From: Hazenella coriacea
GTDB taxonomy: Bacteria; Bacillota; Bacilli; Thermoactinomycetales; Thermoactinomycetaceae
Length of the DNA stretch: 64,000 nucleotides
Direction: 5' to 3'
Assembly: GCF_004341825.1 (NCBI RefSeq)
Contig: NZ_SMAG01000001.1
Location: forward strand, 496,001-560,000
This document shows, piece after piece, positions 44,603 through 53,385 of the stretch. Positions within the stretch are counted from its first letter, which is position 1, and each line of letters opens with the position of its first letter. The notes under the pieces were generated by a model. The model was given only the letters and a program-made list of their open reading frames with translations, made no database searches and had not been told where the DNA came from. A program made the translations under genes and the position numbers.

Positions 44603-45703
44603 ATGGCAAACCTAATAGCAACTGATCATGATTTGGCTGTAATCGTTGAAAAGGTACAAAATGGCGAGCGTTTAACTTTGGAAGATGGTTTGACTTTATA
44701 CCATTCGCCTGACCTATTAACGATTGCTCAACTTGCCAATCAATCTAACTTGAAGAAAAATGGAAATAAAGTCTATTTTATTCAAAACATGTATATCAAT
44801 CCCACCAACGTATGTGAGGCTAAATGTGCTTTTTGTGGATATCGTCGTGATCCTGGAGAAGATGGAGCCTACACCATGTCTCCTGATGAACTTTTAGAGT
44901 ATGTAGGAAAGCGTTTCACTAGCGGAATTCGTGAATTTCACATCGTTGGTGGACATAACCATATGGTTCCGTTTGATTATTACTTAGACACCATCTCTAT
45001 TCTAAAAAAACATTATCCTGATGTAACCATTAAGGCATATACAGGAGCTGAGATTGAGTTTTTTGCCCGAATCACAGGTCGAACCATGGAAGATGTACTT
45101 AAAGATTTAATCTCCGCAGGTCTAGATACATTACCAGGAGGCGGAGCAGAAATCTTAACTGAGCGTTATCGTGAAAAAATGAGCCCTGATAAAGCAAGTA
45201 CAGATCAATGGCTTGAAGCTCATCGAATCGCTCACCAACTTGGTTTGAAAACCCATGCCACGATGTTATATGGCTCGATCGAAACGAAAGAAGAACGATT
45301 AATTCATATGCTTCGTCTTCGAGAATTACAAGATGAAACGCATGGATTTATGGTATTTATTCCACTAGCCATGCAACCCAAAAGTATCAATGCATCGATC
45401 AAACGGCGGACTTCTGCGATGGATGACCTTAAAACAATAGCAATTAGTCGCTTAATGTTGGACAATTTCCCACATGTGAAAGCTTACTTTATTAATATTG
45501 GAACTCAACTTGCCCAACTGGCTACTCATTATGGTTCTTCTGATCTTCACGGAACACTCGTTGAAGAACGGATTAGTCATGCCGTAGGGGCTTTAAGTCA
45601 AACTGCTTTAACCCGTGATGAACTAATTTGGTTAATCCAAGGTGCTAACCGAATCCCTGTAGAACGTGATACATTCTATAACGAAATCAAAGTTTATGAA
45701 TAA
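44603..45703 (+). CDS. mqnE: Aminofutalosine synthase MqnE (paralogue 2)
   Basis: A 366-residue radical SAM enzyme that joins chorismate-derived dehydrochorismate to SAM-derived adenosyl, a step of the futalosine menaquinone pathway. Cluster motif CEAKCAFCGYRR, FHIVGGHNHMVPFDYY, LPGGGAEILTE, MLYGSIETKEE, EERISHAVGA and RIPVERDTFYNE follow the family closely. SD GGGAGGGGG is 8 bases from the ATG. It shares about the same length and all blocks with the upstream paralogue. The rest of the pathway (mqnA, C, D) is not in the window. Confidence 0.88.
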   Translation: MANLIATDHDLAVIVEKVQNGERLTLEDGLTLYHSPDLLTIAQLANQSNLKKNGNKVYFIQNMYINPTNVCEAKCAFCGYRRDPGEDGAYTMSPDELLEYVGKRFTSGIREFHIVGGHNHMVPFDYYLDTISILKKHYPDVTIKAYTGAEIEFFARITGRTMEDVLKDLISAGLDTLPGGGAEILTERYREKMSPDKASTDQWLEAHRIAHQLGLKTHATMLYGSIETKEERLIHMLRLRELQDETHGFMVFIPLAMQPKSINASIKRRTSAMDDLKTIAISRLMLDNFPHVKAYFINIGTQLAQLATHYGSSDLHGTLVEERISHAVGALSQTALTRDELIWLIQGANRIPVERDTFYNEIKVYE

Positions 45704-45720
45704 AACTAAAACAGCATAGA

Positions 45721-45770
45721 TAAAGCCTATATCTTAACTAGATTAAGATATAGGCTTTATTTTTTATAAT
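45721..45770. terminator. Strong terminator after the mqnE pair
   Basis: A perfect 17-bp stem (45721-45737 with 45743-45759; core GCCTATATCTTAA) and a T-run. Confidence 0.88.
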
Positions 45771-45804
45771 AAAAGGAATCGAATATAACAGTCTCATATT
45801 ATAT

Positions 45805-46044
45805 TTAAAATCGAATCTCCATCTCTTCGATTTTTTGATAGATTTTCTCAAGTAACTCGTCAGCAGAATCAGCCATCACCAAGTCCCCATCCACCAACGC
45901 ATAAGGTTGTTGTGCGCAGATTCCACAATGCCCAAGGCAACCATACTCTAAGACATCCAGAGAAGGATCTTTTTCTAACTTCTTCTTCACCTCAAGAACA
46001 TCACTAGTTAAATTGTTTACGCAAAATTCAATGAGTGGTCTCAT
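45805..46044 (-). CDS. yuzB: YuzB-like DUF1450 protein
   Basis: A 79-residue protein with the DUF1450 pattern: PLIEFCVNNL at the start and LEYGCLGHCGICAQQPYALVDG in the centre (CxxxxCGxC). A likely small iron-sulfur or redox protein. Its length equals the 78 of B. subtilis YuzB, and it keeps the yut/yuz neighbourhood. Confidence 0.88.
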   Translation of the reverse strand: MRPLIEFCVNNLTSDVLEVKKKLEKDPSLDVLEYGCLGHCGICAQQPYALVDGDLVMADSADELLEKIYQKIEEMEIRF

Positions 46045-46209
46045 TATTCCTTCCCCACCATTCTACTTAAATCATATCTAGACCCCATTATATTATACAA
46101 CGAAAGAATCATTGATCTCAAAATCCCTTCATTAGAATTAGTACCCATTCGAAAATAAAAAAAGTTCCAGTTTATTCATCACAACTGGAACGATTCAATG
46201 AACAAATAT

Positions 46210-46536
46210 TTAACTGGTATGAATGATCCCTTGGCGTTCAATCGCCGAGATAATATCCTTCAACTTTGGAACTCCTTCAGCTACTATCTCTTTATTGATA
46301 ACGACAACTGGATACCATAGGTCTTCCTCTATCACTTTCTTACTAAATGCCAATTCTTCGGGACTCTCTGGTTTCTCCAGATCAATATAACGGATATGCA
46401 CGTTTGATCCATATTTCCTTATTAATGCGGCTTCAAGCCATGAGGCTGTTTCTCGAGATGAAGGCGCATGGATACAGCTCGGGCATAGCTGATCGGTCCC
46501 ATACACACAAACCTCAAGCGCTTTCATTTCTGACAT
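46210..46536 (-). CDS. yuzD: YuzD-like DUF1462 protein
   Basis: A 108-residue thioredoxin-like protein: VCVYGTDQLCPSCIHAPSS carries a CxxC at the start of the fold, and IDLEKPESPEEL, YPVVVINKEIVAEG complete it. Matches the Bacillus YuzD family, thought to support Fe-S or NifU-type scaffolds. The ATG at 46536 has AAAGGAG 6 bases upstream; the longer frame to 46593 lacks an SD. Confidence 0.85.
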   Translation of the reverse strand: MSEMKALEVCVYGTDQLCPSCIHAPSSRETASWLEAALIRKYGSNVHIRYIDLEKPESPEELAFSKKVIEEDLWYPVVVINKEIVAEGVPKLKDIISAIERQGIIHTS

Positions 46537-46654
46537 ATCGTTCTCCTTTGGGCGATTAATATACTGCAAACATCTAACTTCGTTCCATTCCATTACTTAG
46601 GCACTCTTCACTGGCATTCACTATGAGTGGCCTTACTTTCAATCTAATCACCAC

Positions 46655-47788
46655 TTAGCTCATCGCTTGCTCTAAGTCAGCGATTAAATCTTCTAGATCT
46701 TCGACACCCACTGAAATACGAATTAACCCATCCGTGATACCTAATTGAGCACGACGTTCCGCAGGAATAGAGGCATGGGTCATGCGAGCAGGGATCGAGA
46801 TCAGACTTTCCACAGCACCTAGGCTTTCAGCTAAGATAAAATACTTTACCTTTTCCACGATCTGATCGGCAAGTTCTCCATCTCCTACATCAAACGAAAT
46901 CATTCCTCCAAAACCACGTGACTGTTCAAGTGCAGTTTGATGCCCTGGATGTTGAGAAAGCCCAGGATAAAATACTTTATTCACCTTCGGATGATCCTGT
47001 AACCATTGGGCAATCTGCCTTGCATTTTGTTCATGCTGTCTCATCCGCAAACCCAGTGTCTTGATTCCACGCATTAAAAGCCAGGAGTCATGAGGACCGA
47101 GAATTCCACCCATTGAGTTTTGAATAAAGTGCAGTTGATCGCCTAATTCCTCTGATTTAACGACAACTATTCCGGCAACGACATCACTGTGTCCTCCCAA
47201 ATATTTGGTACCACTATGAACGACGATGTCCGCACCAAGATCAAGCGGATTTTGCCAATAAGGGGTTAAAAAAGTATTATCAACCACTAAATAAAGCCCT
47301 TTTTGTTTAGTGAGAGTAGAGATTTTTTTCAAATCACTGACCGTTAGTAATGGATTGCTAGGTGTTTCCATAAAAATAGCTTTCGTATTTTCTTGAACGG
47401 CATTCTCAACTGCTTGAATATCACTGGTATCTACAAATGTGGCTTTCAAGCCTAGTCGGGAAAATACTCGGGTCAAGACACGAAATGTTCCTCCGTACAC
47501 ATCATCGCCAACCACCAGATGATCTCCTTGATTAAACAAAGAAAGAACAGTGGACATGGCTGCCATTCCGGAAGCAAATGCCAAGCCCCTTACACCATTT
47601 TCTAGTTCAGCCATCAATTTTTCTAATGCGTCACGAGTTGGATTCCCTGTACGAGAATATTCATACCCTGCATGCTCGCCCACTCGTTGTTGCTGATAAG
47701 TAGAAACTTGGTATATGGGAACGCTTACTGCACCTGTATGAGGGTCACCAAAGACACCACCATGGATCAGCTTTGTATCTATTTTCAT
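46655..47788 (-). CDS. mccB: Cystathionine gamma-lyase / homocysteine gamma-lyase (MccB)
   Basis: A 377-residue PLP enzyme of the Cys/Met-metabolism family. Substrate segment YEYSRTGNPTRDALEK, PLP Lys in VHSGTKYLGGHSD (about 195), and the final RISVGVEDLEDL are typical. With the CBS-like gene 6 bases upstream it forms the mccA-mccB reverse transsulfuration pair that makes cysteine from homocysteine. A synthase role (MetI-like) cannot be excluded from sequence alone. Confidence 0.88.
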   Translation of the reverse strand: MKIDTKLIHGGVFGDPHTGAVSVPIYQVSTYQQQRVGEHAGYEYSRTGNPTRDALEKLMAELENGVRGLAFASGMAAMSTVLSLFNQGDHLVVGDDVYGGTFRVLTRVFSRLGLKATFVDTSDIQAVENAVQENTKAIFMETPSNPLLTVSDLKKISTLTKQKGLYLVVDNTFLTPYWQNPLDLGADIVVHSGTKYLGGHSDVVAGIVVVKSEELGDQLHFIQNSMGGILGPHDSWLLMRGIKTLGLRMRQHEQNARQIAQWLQDHPKVNKVFYPGLSQHPGHQTALEQSRGFGGMISFDVGDGELADQIVEKVKYFILAESLGAVESLISIPARMTHASIPAERRAQLGITDGLIRISVGVEDLEDLIADLEQAMS

Positions 47789-47794
47789 ATCTTC

Positions 47795-48721
47795 TCACTC
47801 TCCACCCTGATAAATTTTTTTACTTAGATACCGTTCACTACCATCTGGAAAAATTACAACAATTCGTGCTCCAGGTTGTGCCTTTTCGGCTTCTTTTAAA
47901 GCCGCATAGCAAGCTGCCCCTGAGGAGCTTCCCACTAGTAGACCTTCACTTTTTGCCAACTGTTTAACTAAAGCAAAAGCATCATCGTCGTTCACAGTAT
48001 AGACTTCATCAATGAATGACCGATCAAAATAATCAGGGAAAAACTCCATTCCGATTCCTTCCGTTTTATGAGGTCCAGCCTCTCCACCACCGATAATAGA
48101 ACCTTCAGGCTCAACAATGACTGTTTTTATCTTGGGATTTTTTTCTTTCAGGTAACGAGCCACTCCCATAAAAGTACCACTAGACCCTGCACCTGCAATA
48201 AATATATCAATATTCTCCGACAATTGCTCCCAAATCTCCGGTCCTGTCGTTTCATAATGGGCAAGTGGGTTAGCAGGGTTCGTAAACTGTTGGGGACAAT
48301 AAGCATTAGGAATCTCCTCGGTTAATTCCTTCGCCTTTTGGATCGCCCCTTTCATTCCTTGATCCGTGGGAGTTTGAACCACTTCCGCTCCCAATGCACG
48401 CATCAACTCTTGTTTTTCTTCAGAAAACTTTTCTGGTACCACAAAGATGACACGATAATCGGTTCCAATCGCAGCTAAAGCTAGCCCAATCCCTGTATTC
48501 CCTGCAGTTGGTTCAATAATAGTACCACCCGGCTGCAACAAACCTGATCGCTCTCCCTCACGAATCAGTGCAACTCCAAGGCGATCCTTAATACTACCAC
48601 CAGGATTAAAATACTCTAGCTTTCCATACAGCTCAACTTTTTTGTTCTTATTGATCCTTTTTAAATGAAGCATTGGTGTGTAACCAATTAGTTCCTTTAT
48701 ATCATTAGCTAAATACTTCAT
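47795..48721 (-). CDS. mccA: Cystathionine beta-synthase / O-acetylserine sulfhydrylase type (MccA)
   Basis: A 308-residue fold-type II PLP enzyme. The Schiff-base lysine is in NPGGSIKDRLGV (K45), the phosphate loop near IEPTAGNTGIG, and GAGSSGTFMGVARYL follows. The substrate loop and operon with mccB favour the O-acetylserine-dependent CBS MccA over plain CysK. A Fur-like box lies 48 bases upstream of the start. Confidence 0.85.
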   Translation of the reverse strand: MKYLANDIKELIGYTPMLHLKRINKNKKVELYGKLEYFNPGGSIKDRLGVALIREGERSGLLQPGGTIIEPTAGNTGIGLALAAIGTDYRVIFVVPEKFSEEKQELMRALGAEVVQTPTDQGMKGAIQKAKELTEEIPNAYCPQQFTNPANPLAHYETTGPEIWEQLSENIDIFIAGAGSSGTFMGVARYLKEKNPKIKTVIVEPEGSIIGGGEAGPHKTEGIGMEFFPDYFDRSFIDEVYTVNDDDAFALVKQLAKSEGLLVGSSSGAACYAALKEAEKAQPGARIVVIFPDGSERYLSKKIYQGGE

Positions 48722-48768
48722 ATATTCTCCCTTTCTAACGACATGCTATAGTGTCTTTCATAAATAGA

Positions 48769-48783
48769 TGATACTCATTCTCA
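48769..48783 (-). promoter_or_regulatory. Fur-like box in the mccA promoter
   Basis: On the minus strand TGAGAATGAGTATCA matches TGATAATNATTATCA at 12 of 14 defined positions. It lies between a TTGATA -35-like hexamer and the probable -10 region. Confidence 0.4.
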
Positions 48784-49029
48784 TCTTATCAATTTTACCT
48801 TCTAGAAAAAAGATGAATTTTCAGGGATAAAAGTTATTGCAACAATCTCTAGAGAAATCACCACACACACTTGATCTTATGTACCAAACTTCTCCATGTC
48901 TAATTTATCATTGATTTTCACAGTAAAAAAAAATACAATGAACATGGTATAGTCTCAAAATGAAGCGTTTTCATGTTTATGAAAGCGTTTCTTTGATGAT
49001 GCCCATTTGAACGAAAGGGGATGGAATTC

Positions 49030-49251
49030 ATGGAAGAGCGCGTACAAGAAGTATTGGATAAATTACGCCCGTTCATTCAACGTGATGGCGGCGATGTAGA
49101 GTTAGTAGAAATCGAAGATGGGGTTGTCCGTGTTCGCCTTTTAGGCGCTTGTGGCAGTTGCCCAAGTTCTACAATCACTTTAAAAGCAGGGATTGAACGT
49201 GCCCTAATGGAAGAAATTCCAGAAGTGAAAGAAGTAGAGCAAGTATTATAA
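49030..49251 (+). CDS. yutI: NifU-like Fe-S scaffold YutI
   Basis: A 73-residue NifU C-terminal domain protein. [21 protein letters not shown] and the cluster-binding [16 protein letters not shown] (CxxC) are clear. It supplies Fe-S clusters together with the A-type carrier encoded at 42443. I use the ATG at 49030, 9 bases after AAAGGGG; the ATG at 49021 touches the SD. Confidence 0.92.
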   Translation: MEERVQEVLDKLRPFIQRDGGDVELVEIEDGVVRVRLLGACGSCPSSTITLKAGIERALMEEIPEVKEVEQVL

Positions 49252-49257
49252 GACCTC

Positions 49258-49285
49258 AAAACGCCTTCAAATCTGGGGGCGTTTT
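49258..49285 (+). terminator. Rho-independent terminator of yutI
   Basis: AAAACGCC / GGCGTTTT with a 12-base loop. Confidence 0.8.
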
Positions 49286-49300
49286 ATTCTGCTGACAAAC

Positions 49301-49342
49301 AAACAGCCTAGATTCCATGGTAATTGGAATTCTAGGCTGTTT
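49301..49342 (-). terminator. Terminator of the opp operon
   Basis: AAACAGCCTAGA.TCC pairs with GGAATTCTAGGCTGTTT; on the minus strand GTTTGTC follows. Confidence 0.75.
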
Positions 49343-49363
49343 AGTTTTATATTTAAATAGTTT

Positions 49364-50377
49364 TTATTTCTCACCCTCATATAAGTGACAAGCGACCCAG
49401 TGATTTGGACGTGCTTCGGTCCAAGTAGGTTGTACTTGAGAACAAATTTCCATAGCCTTCGGACAACGGGTACGAAAACGACAACCACTTGGAGGATTAA
49501 TTGGACTTGGCACATCCCCCTCGAGAATAATGCGTTCTCTCGTTTTAGCCAAATCGGGGTCAGGAATGGGCACTGCGGACAAGAGAGCTTCTGTATAAGG
49601 GTGTAGAGGATGATCATATAGCTCATTACTATCAGATAGCTCCACCAAGTTCCCTAAATACATAACCCCAACACGATCTGAAATATATTTAACCATAGAC
49701 AAGTCATGCGCAATAAAGAGATAGGTAAGTCCTCTTTCTTCTTGCAATTTTTTCAGTAGGTTTACGACTTGAGCCTGAATCGATACGTCTAGGGCTGAGA
49801 TTGGTTCGTCAGCGATAATAAAGTCAGGCTTCACTGCAAGTGCCCGAGCGATTCCAATCCGTTGACGTTGTCCACCACTAAATTCATGGGGAAAACGATC
49901 AGCGTGTTCCGCATTTAACCCTACTGTTTCCAGTAATTCAATCACACGTTTTTTCCGTTCTTCACCTGTAGCTAAGCCATGGATGTCGATCCCCTCAGCA
50001 ATAATATCCATCACTGTCATCCGAGGATTTAGGGATGCGTAAGGATCTTGGAAAATCATTTGCATTTTCCGATTAAATTCCTTGAGCTTTTTACCTTTAA
50101 GACTATAAATGTTTTCTCCATTAAAATTAACAGAGCCGCTGGTTGCCTCATAAAGACGAATCAAGGTACGCCCTACCGTCGATTTTCCACATCCAGACTC
50201 TCCAACAAGACCTAACGTTTCACCACGACGCACATTAAATGTAACTCCATCTACCGCTTGTACAATCTGATTACGACCTACATTGAAATGCTTTTTTAAA
50301 TCTTTGACTTCTAAAATAAGGTCTTGTTCTACATCCGTATTGTTAGCCGTCTGATTCTTCGTACTTACATCACTCAT
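49364..50377 (-). CDS. oppF: Oligopeptide ABC transporter ATPase OppF
   Basis: A 337-residue ATPase. Walker [10 protein letters not shown] (about residue 57), signature [15 protein letters not shown], Walker [15 protein letters not shown], and the C-terminal oligopeptide-specific region with [16 protein letters not shown] (Cys-rich, likely [4Fe-4S] or zinc). It overlaps OppD by ATGA. Last gene of the operon. Confidence 0.92.
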   Translation of the reverse strand: MSDVSTKNQTANNTDVEQDLILEVKDLKKHFNVGRNQIVQAVDGVTFNVRRGETLGLVGESGCGKSTVGRTLIRLYEATSGSVNFNGENIYSLKGKKLKEFNRKMQMIFQDPYASLNPRMTVMDIIAEGIDIHGLATGEERKKRVIELLETVGLNAEHADRFPHEFSGGQRQRIGIARALAVKPDFIIADEPISALDVSIQAQVVNLLKKLQEERGLTYLFIAHDLSMVKYISDRVGVMYLGNLVELSDSNELYDHPLHPYTEALLSAVPIPDPDLAKTRERIILEGDVPSPINPPSGCRFRTRCPKAMEICSQVQPTWTEARPNHWVACHLYEGEK

Positions 50378-51393
50378 TTAGCTTCCCCTCCGATCTCAAT
50401 TGGCGGTTTCACATCAGGAGCCATTGGATGCTCTAACCAACAGGTAACTCGGTGAGAATCTGACACCGAAGTGGCTTCAGGCATTTGTTGCTGACAAATT
50501 TTCATCGCATGTTTACAGCGTGCAGCAAATGCGCATCCTGTCGGTGGAGAAAGCAAGTCGGGAGGAGAACCTGGGATCGGCAACAACTCCTGGTCACTTG
50601 ATTGATCTAAACGAGGCATGGAAGCAAGAAGACCCCATGTGTATGGATGTTTTGGACTATAGAAAACCTCTTCCAATGTTCCTGTCTCAACTACTTTTCC
50701 TGCGTACATCACCACAACACGATCTGCAATATCAGCAACAACACCGAGATCATGGGTAATCAAAATAATGGATGTCTCGATTTTCTCTTGTAAATCCTTC
50801 ATCAGGTCAATAATTTGTGCCTGAATAGTAACGTCTAAAGCTGTTGTTGGTTCGTCTGCAATTAATAACTTCGGAGCACATGAGAGTGCAATCGCAATCA
50901 TGGCACGTTGTCTCATCCCACCACTAAATTGGTGTGGATATTGTTTAATTCGTGATTCTGGGCTTGGAATCCCAACAAGACGTAACATTTCAATCGCTTT
51001 TACTTTGGCATCATTCGCATTCATTTTTTGGTGCTTCATGAGACCTTCTGTAATTTGTCGTCCTACGGTCAATGTTGGATTTAATGAAGTCATCGGATCT
51101 TGGAAAATCATCGCAATTTCCGCACCACGAATCGATTGCATTTCATCTTCACTTAATTTAGCTAGATCTTTACCTTCAAAAATTATCTCGCCGCCTTTAA
51201 TCATCCCTGGCGGATTGGGGATCAGGCGCATAATCGTTTGAGAAGTAACACTTTTTCCGCAACCAGACTCTCCTACGATCGCAACAGTTTCCCCTTTATT
51301 CACATCAAAGCTAACTCCACGTACTGCTTTTACTTCACCATTATATGTTTTAAAAGAAACGTGAAGATCTTGTACATCTAATATTTTACTCAT
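50374..51393 (-). CDS. oppD: Oligopeptide ABC transporter ATPase OppD
   Basis: A 339-residue ATPase. Walker [10 protein letters not shown], signature [15 protein letters not shown], Walker [14 protein letters not shown] and the C-terminal [16 protein letters not shown] cluster region are intact. It works with OppF as the heterodimeric motor of the peptide importer. Coupled to oppF by an ATGA overlap. Confidence 0.92.
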   Translation of the reverse strand: MSKILDVQDLHVSFKTYNGEVKAVRGVSFDVNKGETVAIVGESGCGKSVTSQTIMRLIPNPPGMIKGGEIIFEGKDLAKLSEDEMQSIRGAEIAMIFQDPMTSLNPTLTVGRQITEGLMKHQKMNANDAKVKAIEMLRLVGIPSPESRIKQYPHQFSGGMRQRAMIAIALSCAPKLLIADEPTTALDVTIQAQIIDLMKDLQEKIETSIILITHDLGVVADIADRVVVMYAGKVVETGTLEEVFYSPKHPYTWGLLASMPRLDQSSDQELLPIPGSPPDLLSPPTGCAFAARCKHAMKICQQQMPEATSVSDSHRVTCWLEHPMAPDVKPPIEIGGEAK

Positions 51394-51407
51394 CCTGATC
51401 CCCCTTT

Positions 51408-52334
51408 TTATTTACGCATTCTTGGATCAAGGGCGTCACGTAAGCCATCCCCCACCAAGTTAAATGACAACATAATTACACTTAGAATTGTAGCTGGAAA
51501 AGCGAGCTGATAAGGGAAAATCTGCAAGTATTTACTTCCATCGTTCACCAATGAGCCTAAGCTGGCCTCTGGTACTTGAATTCCTAATCCGATGAAGCTT
51601 AGAAATGCTTCAAAGAATATAGCCGACGGAATTGTAAATGTGACTGCAATGATAATGGATCCCATCACATTAGGGATTAAGTGTTTAGCCATGATTCTAG
51701 CATTGGATGCTCCTAAAGTGCGAGCAGCTAACACATATTCTTGTGATTTTAACTTTAAAACTTGTGCACGCACGATCCGAGCCATCCCGATCCAACCTGT
51801 GATCGAAATCGCTAGAGCAATCGGTACAATTCCAGGTTCAAAAATCAATAACATTAAAATAATGACGATTAGATTCGGAATTCCATACAACACTTCAATA
51901 ATCCGCTGCATGATAGTATCCAAACGACCCCCGAAGTAACCTGAAATACTTCCATAGGTCACACCAATCACCAAGTCAATAAAGGCAGCCAAAAAGGCAA
52001 TGAGAAGTGAAATACGTACACCATACCAAGTACGAGTCCATAGGTCGCGCCCAAAACTATCTGTACCAAAATAATGCTCTGAACTATAACTTTGGTTTTG
52101 AATCGGAATATCTTGTGTTTGGTAATCGTATTTACTAAAAATAGGTACAAAGACTGCCATCACAAGAATCAGAATAATTAAAGATAAACCAACCATCGCT
52201 CCAATATTTCTGCGAAAACGACGCCGAGCATCTTTCCAAAATCCTATCCGTTCACGACCGAGATGCTGCTGTTCTGATTCGCTAATATTAGCCGGTTGAA
52301 ATAGATCTGGTGATAAGTTATTCGTATTTTGCAT
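51408..52334 (-). CDS. oppC: Oligopeptide ABC permease OppC
   Basis: A 308-residue permease with a cytoplasmic N-terminal tail, one TM near residue 40-62, an extracytoplasmic loop, and five more TMs. The EAA loop is AARTLGASNARIMAKHLIPN (about 200-220). The KLKSQEYVLA approach is typical of the DppC/OppC group. It lies 7 bases downstream of oppB. Confidence 0.92.
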   Translation of the reverse strand: MQNTNNLSPDLFQPANISESEQQHLGRERIGFWKDARRRFRRNIGAMVGLSLIILILVMAVFVPIFSKYDYQTQDIPIQNQSYSSEHYFGTDSFGRDLWTRTWYGVRISLLIAFLAAFIDLVIGVTYGSISGYFGGRLDTIMQRIIEVLYGIPNLIVIILMLLIFEPGIVPIALAISITGWIGMARIVRAQVLKLKSQEYVLAARTLGASNARIMAKHLIPNVMGSIIIAVTFTIPSAIFFEAFLSFIGLGIQVPEASLGSLVNDGSKYLQIFPYQLAFPATILSVIMLSFNLVGDGLRDALDPRMRK

Positions 52335-52341
52335 TTTACTC

Positions 52342-53271
52342 TCACTCCTTTCCTGCTGCTACGCGAATGCGGGGGTCGATGATGCCATACAAAATATCTA
52401 CGATAAAAATCATAAAAACAATCAGTGCACTATATAAAATGGTAGCACCCATAATCATCGTATAATCACGAACACCAATCGCTTCAATAAAGTATTTACC
52501 CATACCTGGGATTGCAAAAATAAGCTCAATAATAAAGGAACCTGTAATAATACCAGCAGTTAATGGTCCTAAGATCGTAATCGCTGGGATCAATGCATTT
52601 CGTAAAGCATGATTAAACACAATTGAAGATTTCCCTAATCCTTTAGCCTTTGCGGTTTTCATATAATCTTGATCTAATACCTCTACCATCTCTGTCCGAA
52701 CATAACGGGAAATCTGAGCGATAACCCCTAATGATAAGGCGATCGAAGGGAGGATCGTATGTTCATAAGTCCCCCATAAAGCGGGTGGTAGCCATCCGAA
52801 CTCTACACCAATCCAGAAAGAAAGTAGCGCTCCGACAACGAAGCTAGGGATCGATACCCCAGCGACAGAAAACATGGTAGCAAAGTTGTCTATAATTGTT
52901 CCTCGTTTTAATCCAGCTACAACTCCAAGTAGTAATCCAACCATCACACCAAGAATAATACCTTGTGCACCAACGATTGCAGACGGACCAAATCCATCCA
53001 TCAACATTTCAGCGACGGGTCGTCCATCATATTGAAGTGATTTACCCAAATCACCTTGAACTAATTGACCTAAAAATTTAACGTATTGAATATGAAGCGG
53101 CTGATCTAAACCATAGCTTGCGATAATCTGCTCTTTAATGGCTTCTGGAAGTTTCTCTTCATTTTGAAGGGGAGTTCCTGGTAAAGAATGCATCAAGAAG
53201 AAGGTTGCTGTTGCGATAACCCAGAGAGTAATAATCATGTAGGAAAAACGCTTTAAAGTGAACCTTAACAC
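52342..53271 (-). CDS. oppB: Oligopeptide ABC permease OppB
   Basis: A 309-residue permease: first TM at residues 9-27, a long first loop (GTPLQNEEKLPEAIKEQI), then five TMs. EAA loop KTAKAKGLGKSSIVFNHALRN, and the final IIDPRIRV. GTG start at 53271. It is 114 bases after oppA, separated by a hairpin that may set expression levels. Confidence 0.92.
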   Translation of the reverse strand: MLRFTLKRFSYMIITLWVIATATFFLMHSLPGTPLQNEEKLPEAIKEQIIASYGLDQPLHIQYVKFLGQLVQGDLGKSLQYDGRPVAEMLMDGFGPSAIVGAQGIILGVMVGLLLGVVAGLKRGTIIDNFATMFSVAGVSIPSFVVGALLSFWIGVEFGWLPPALWGTYEHTILPSIALSLGVIAQISRYVRTEMVEVLDQDYMKTAKAKGLGKSSIVFNHALRNALIPAITILGPLTAGIITGSFIIELIFAIPGMGKYFIEAIGVRDYTMIMGATILYSALIVFMIFIVDILYGIIDPRIRVAAGKE

Positions 53272-53314
53272 ACTACTTCACACCCTTTCTTTAAACAATT
53301 AACGTATGAATAAG

Positions 53315-53345
53315 GAAGGTATATGTCACGTGGACATATACCTTC
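53315..53345 (-). terminator. 13-bp perfect hairpin between oppA and oppB
   Basis: GAAGGTATATGTC (53315-53327) pairs perfectly with 53333-53345, 5-base loop, no long T-run. Likely a transcript-stabilising or partially terminating hairpin. Confidence 0.6.
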
Positions 53346-53385
53346 ATGTAACCATGAATATAAGAATTACTCAATGGAAAGTTTT

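Noticed and set aside
48722-49020. S-box or T-box riboswitch ahead of mccA
   Set aside because: Looked for conserved S-box stems and a T-box GGTGGNACCGCG block and a terminator; none present.
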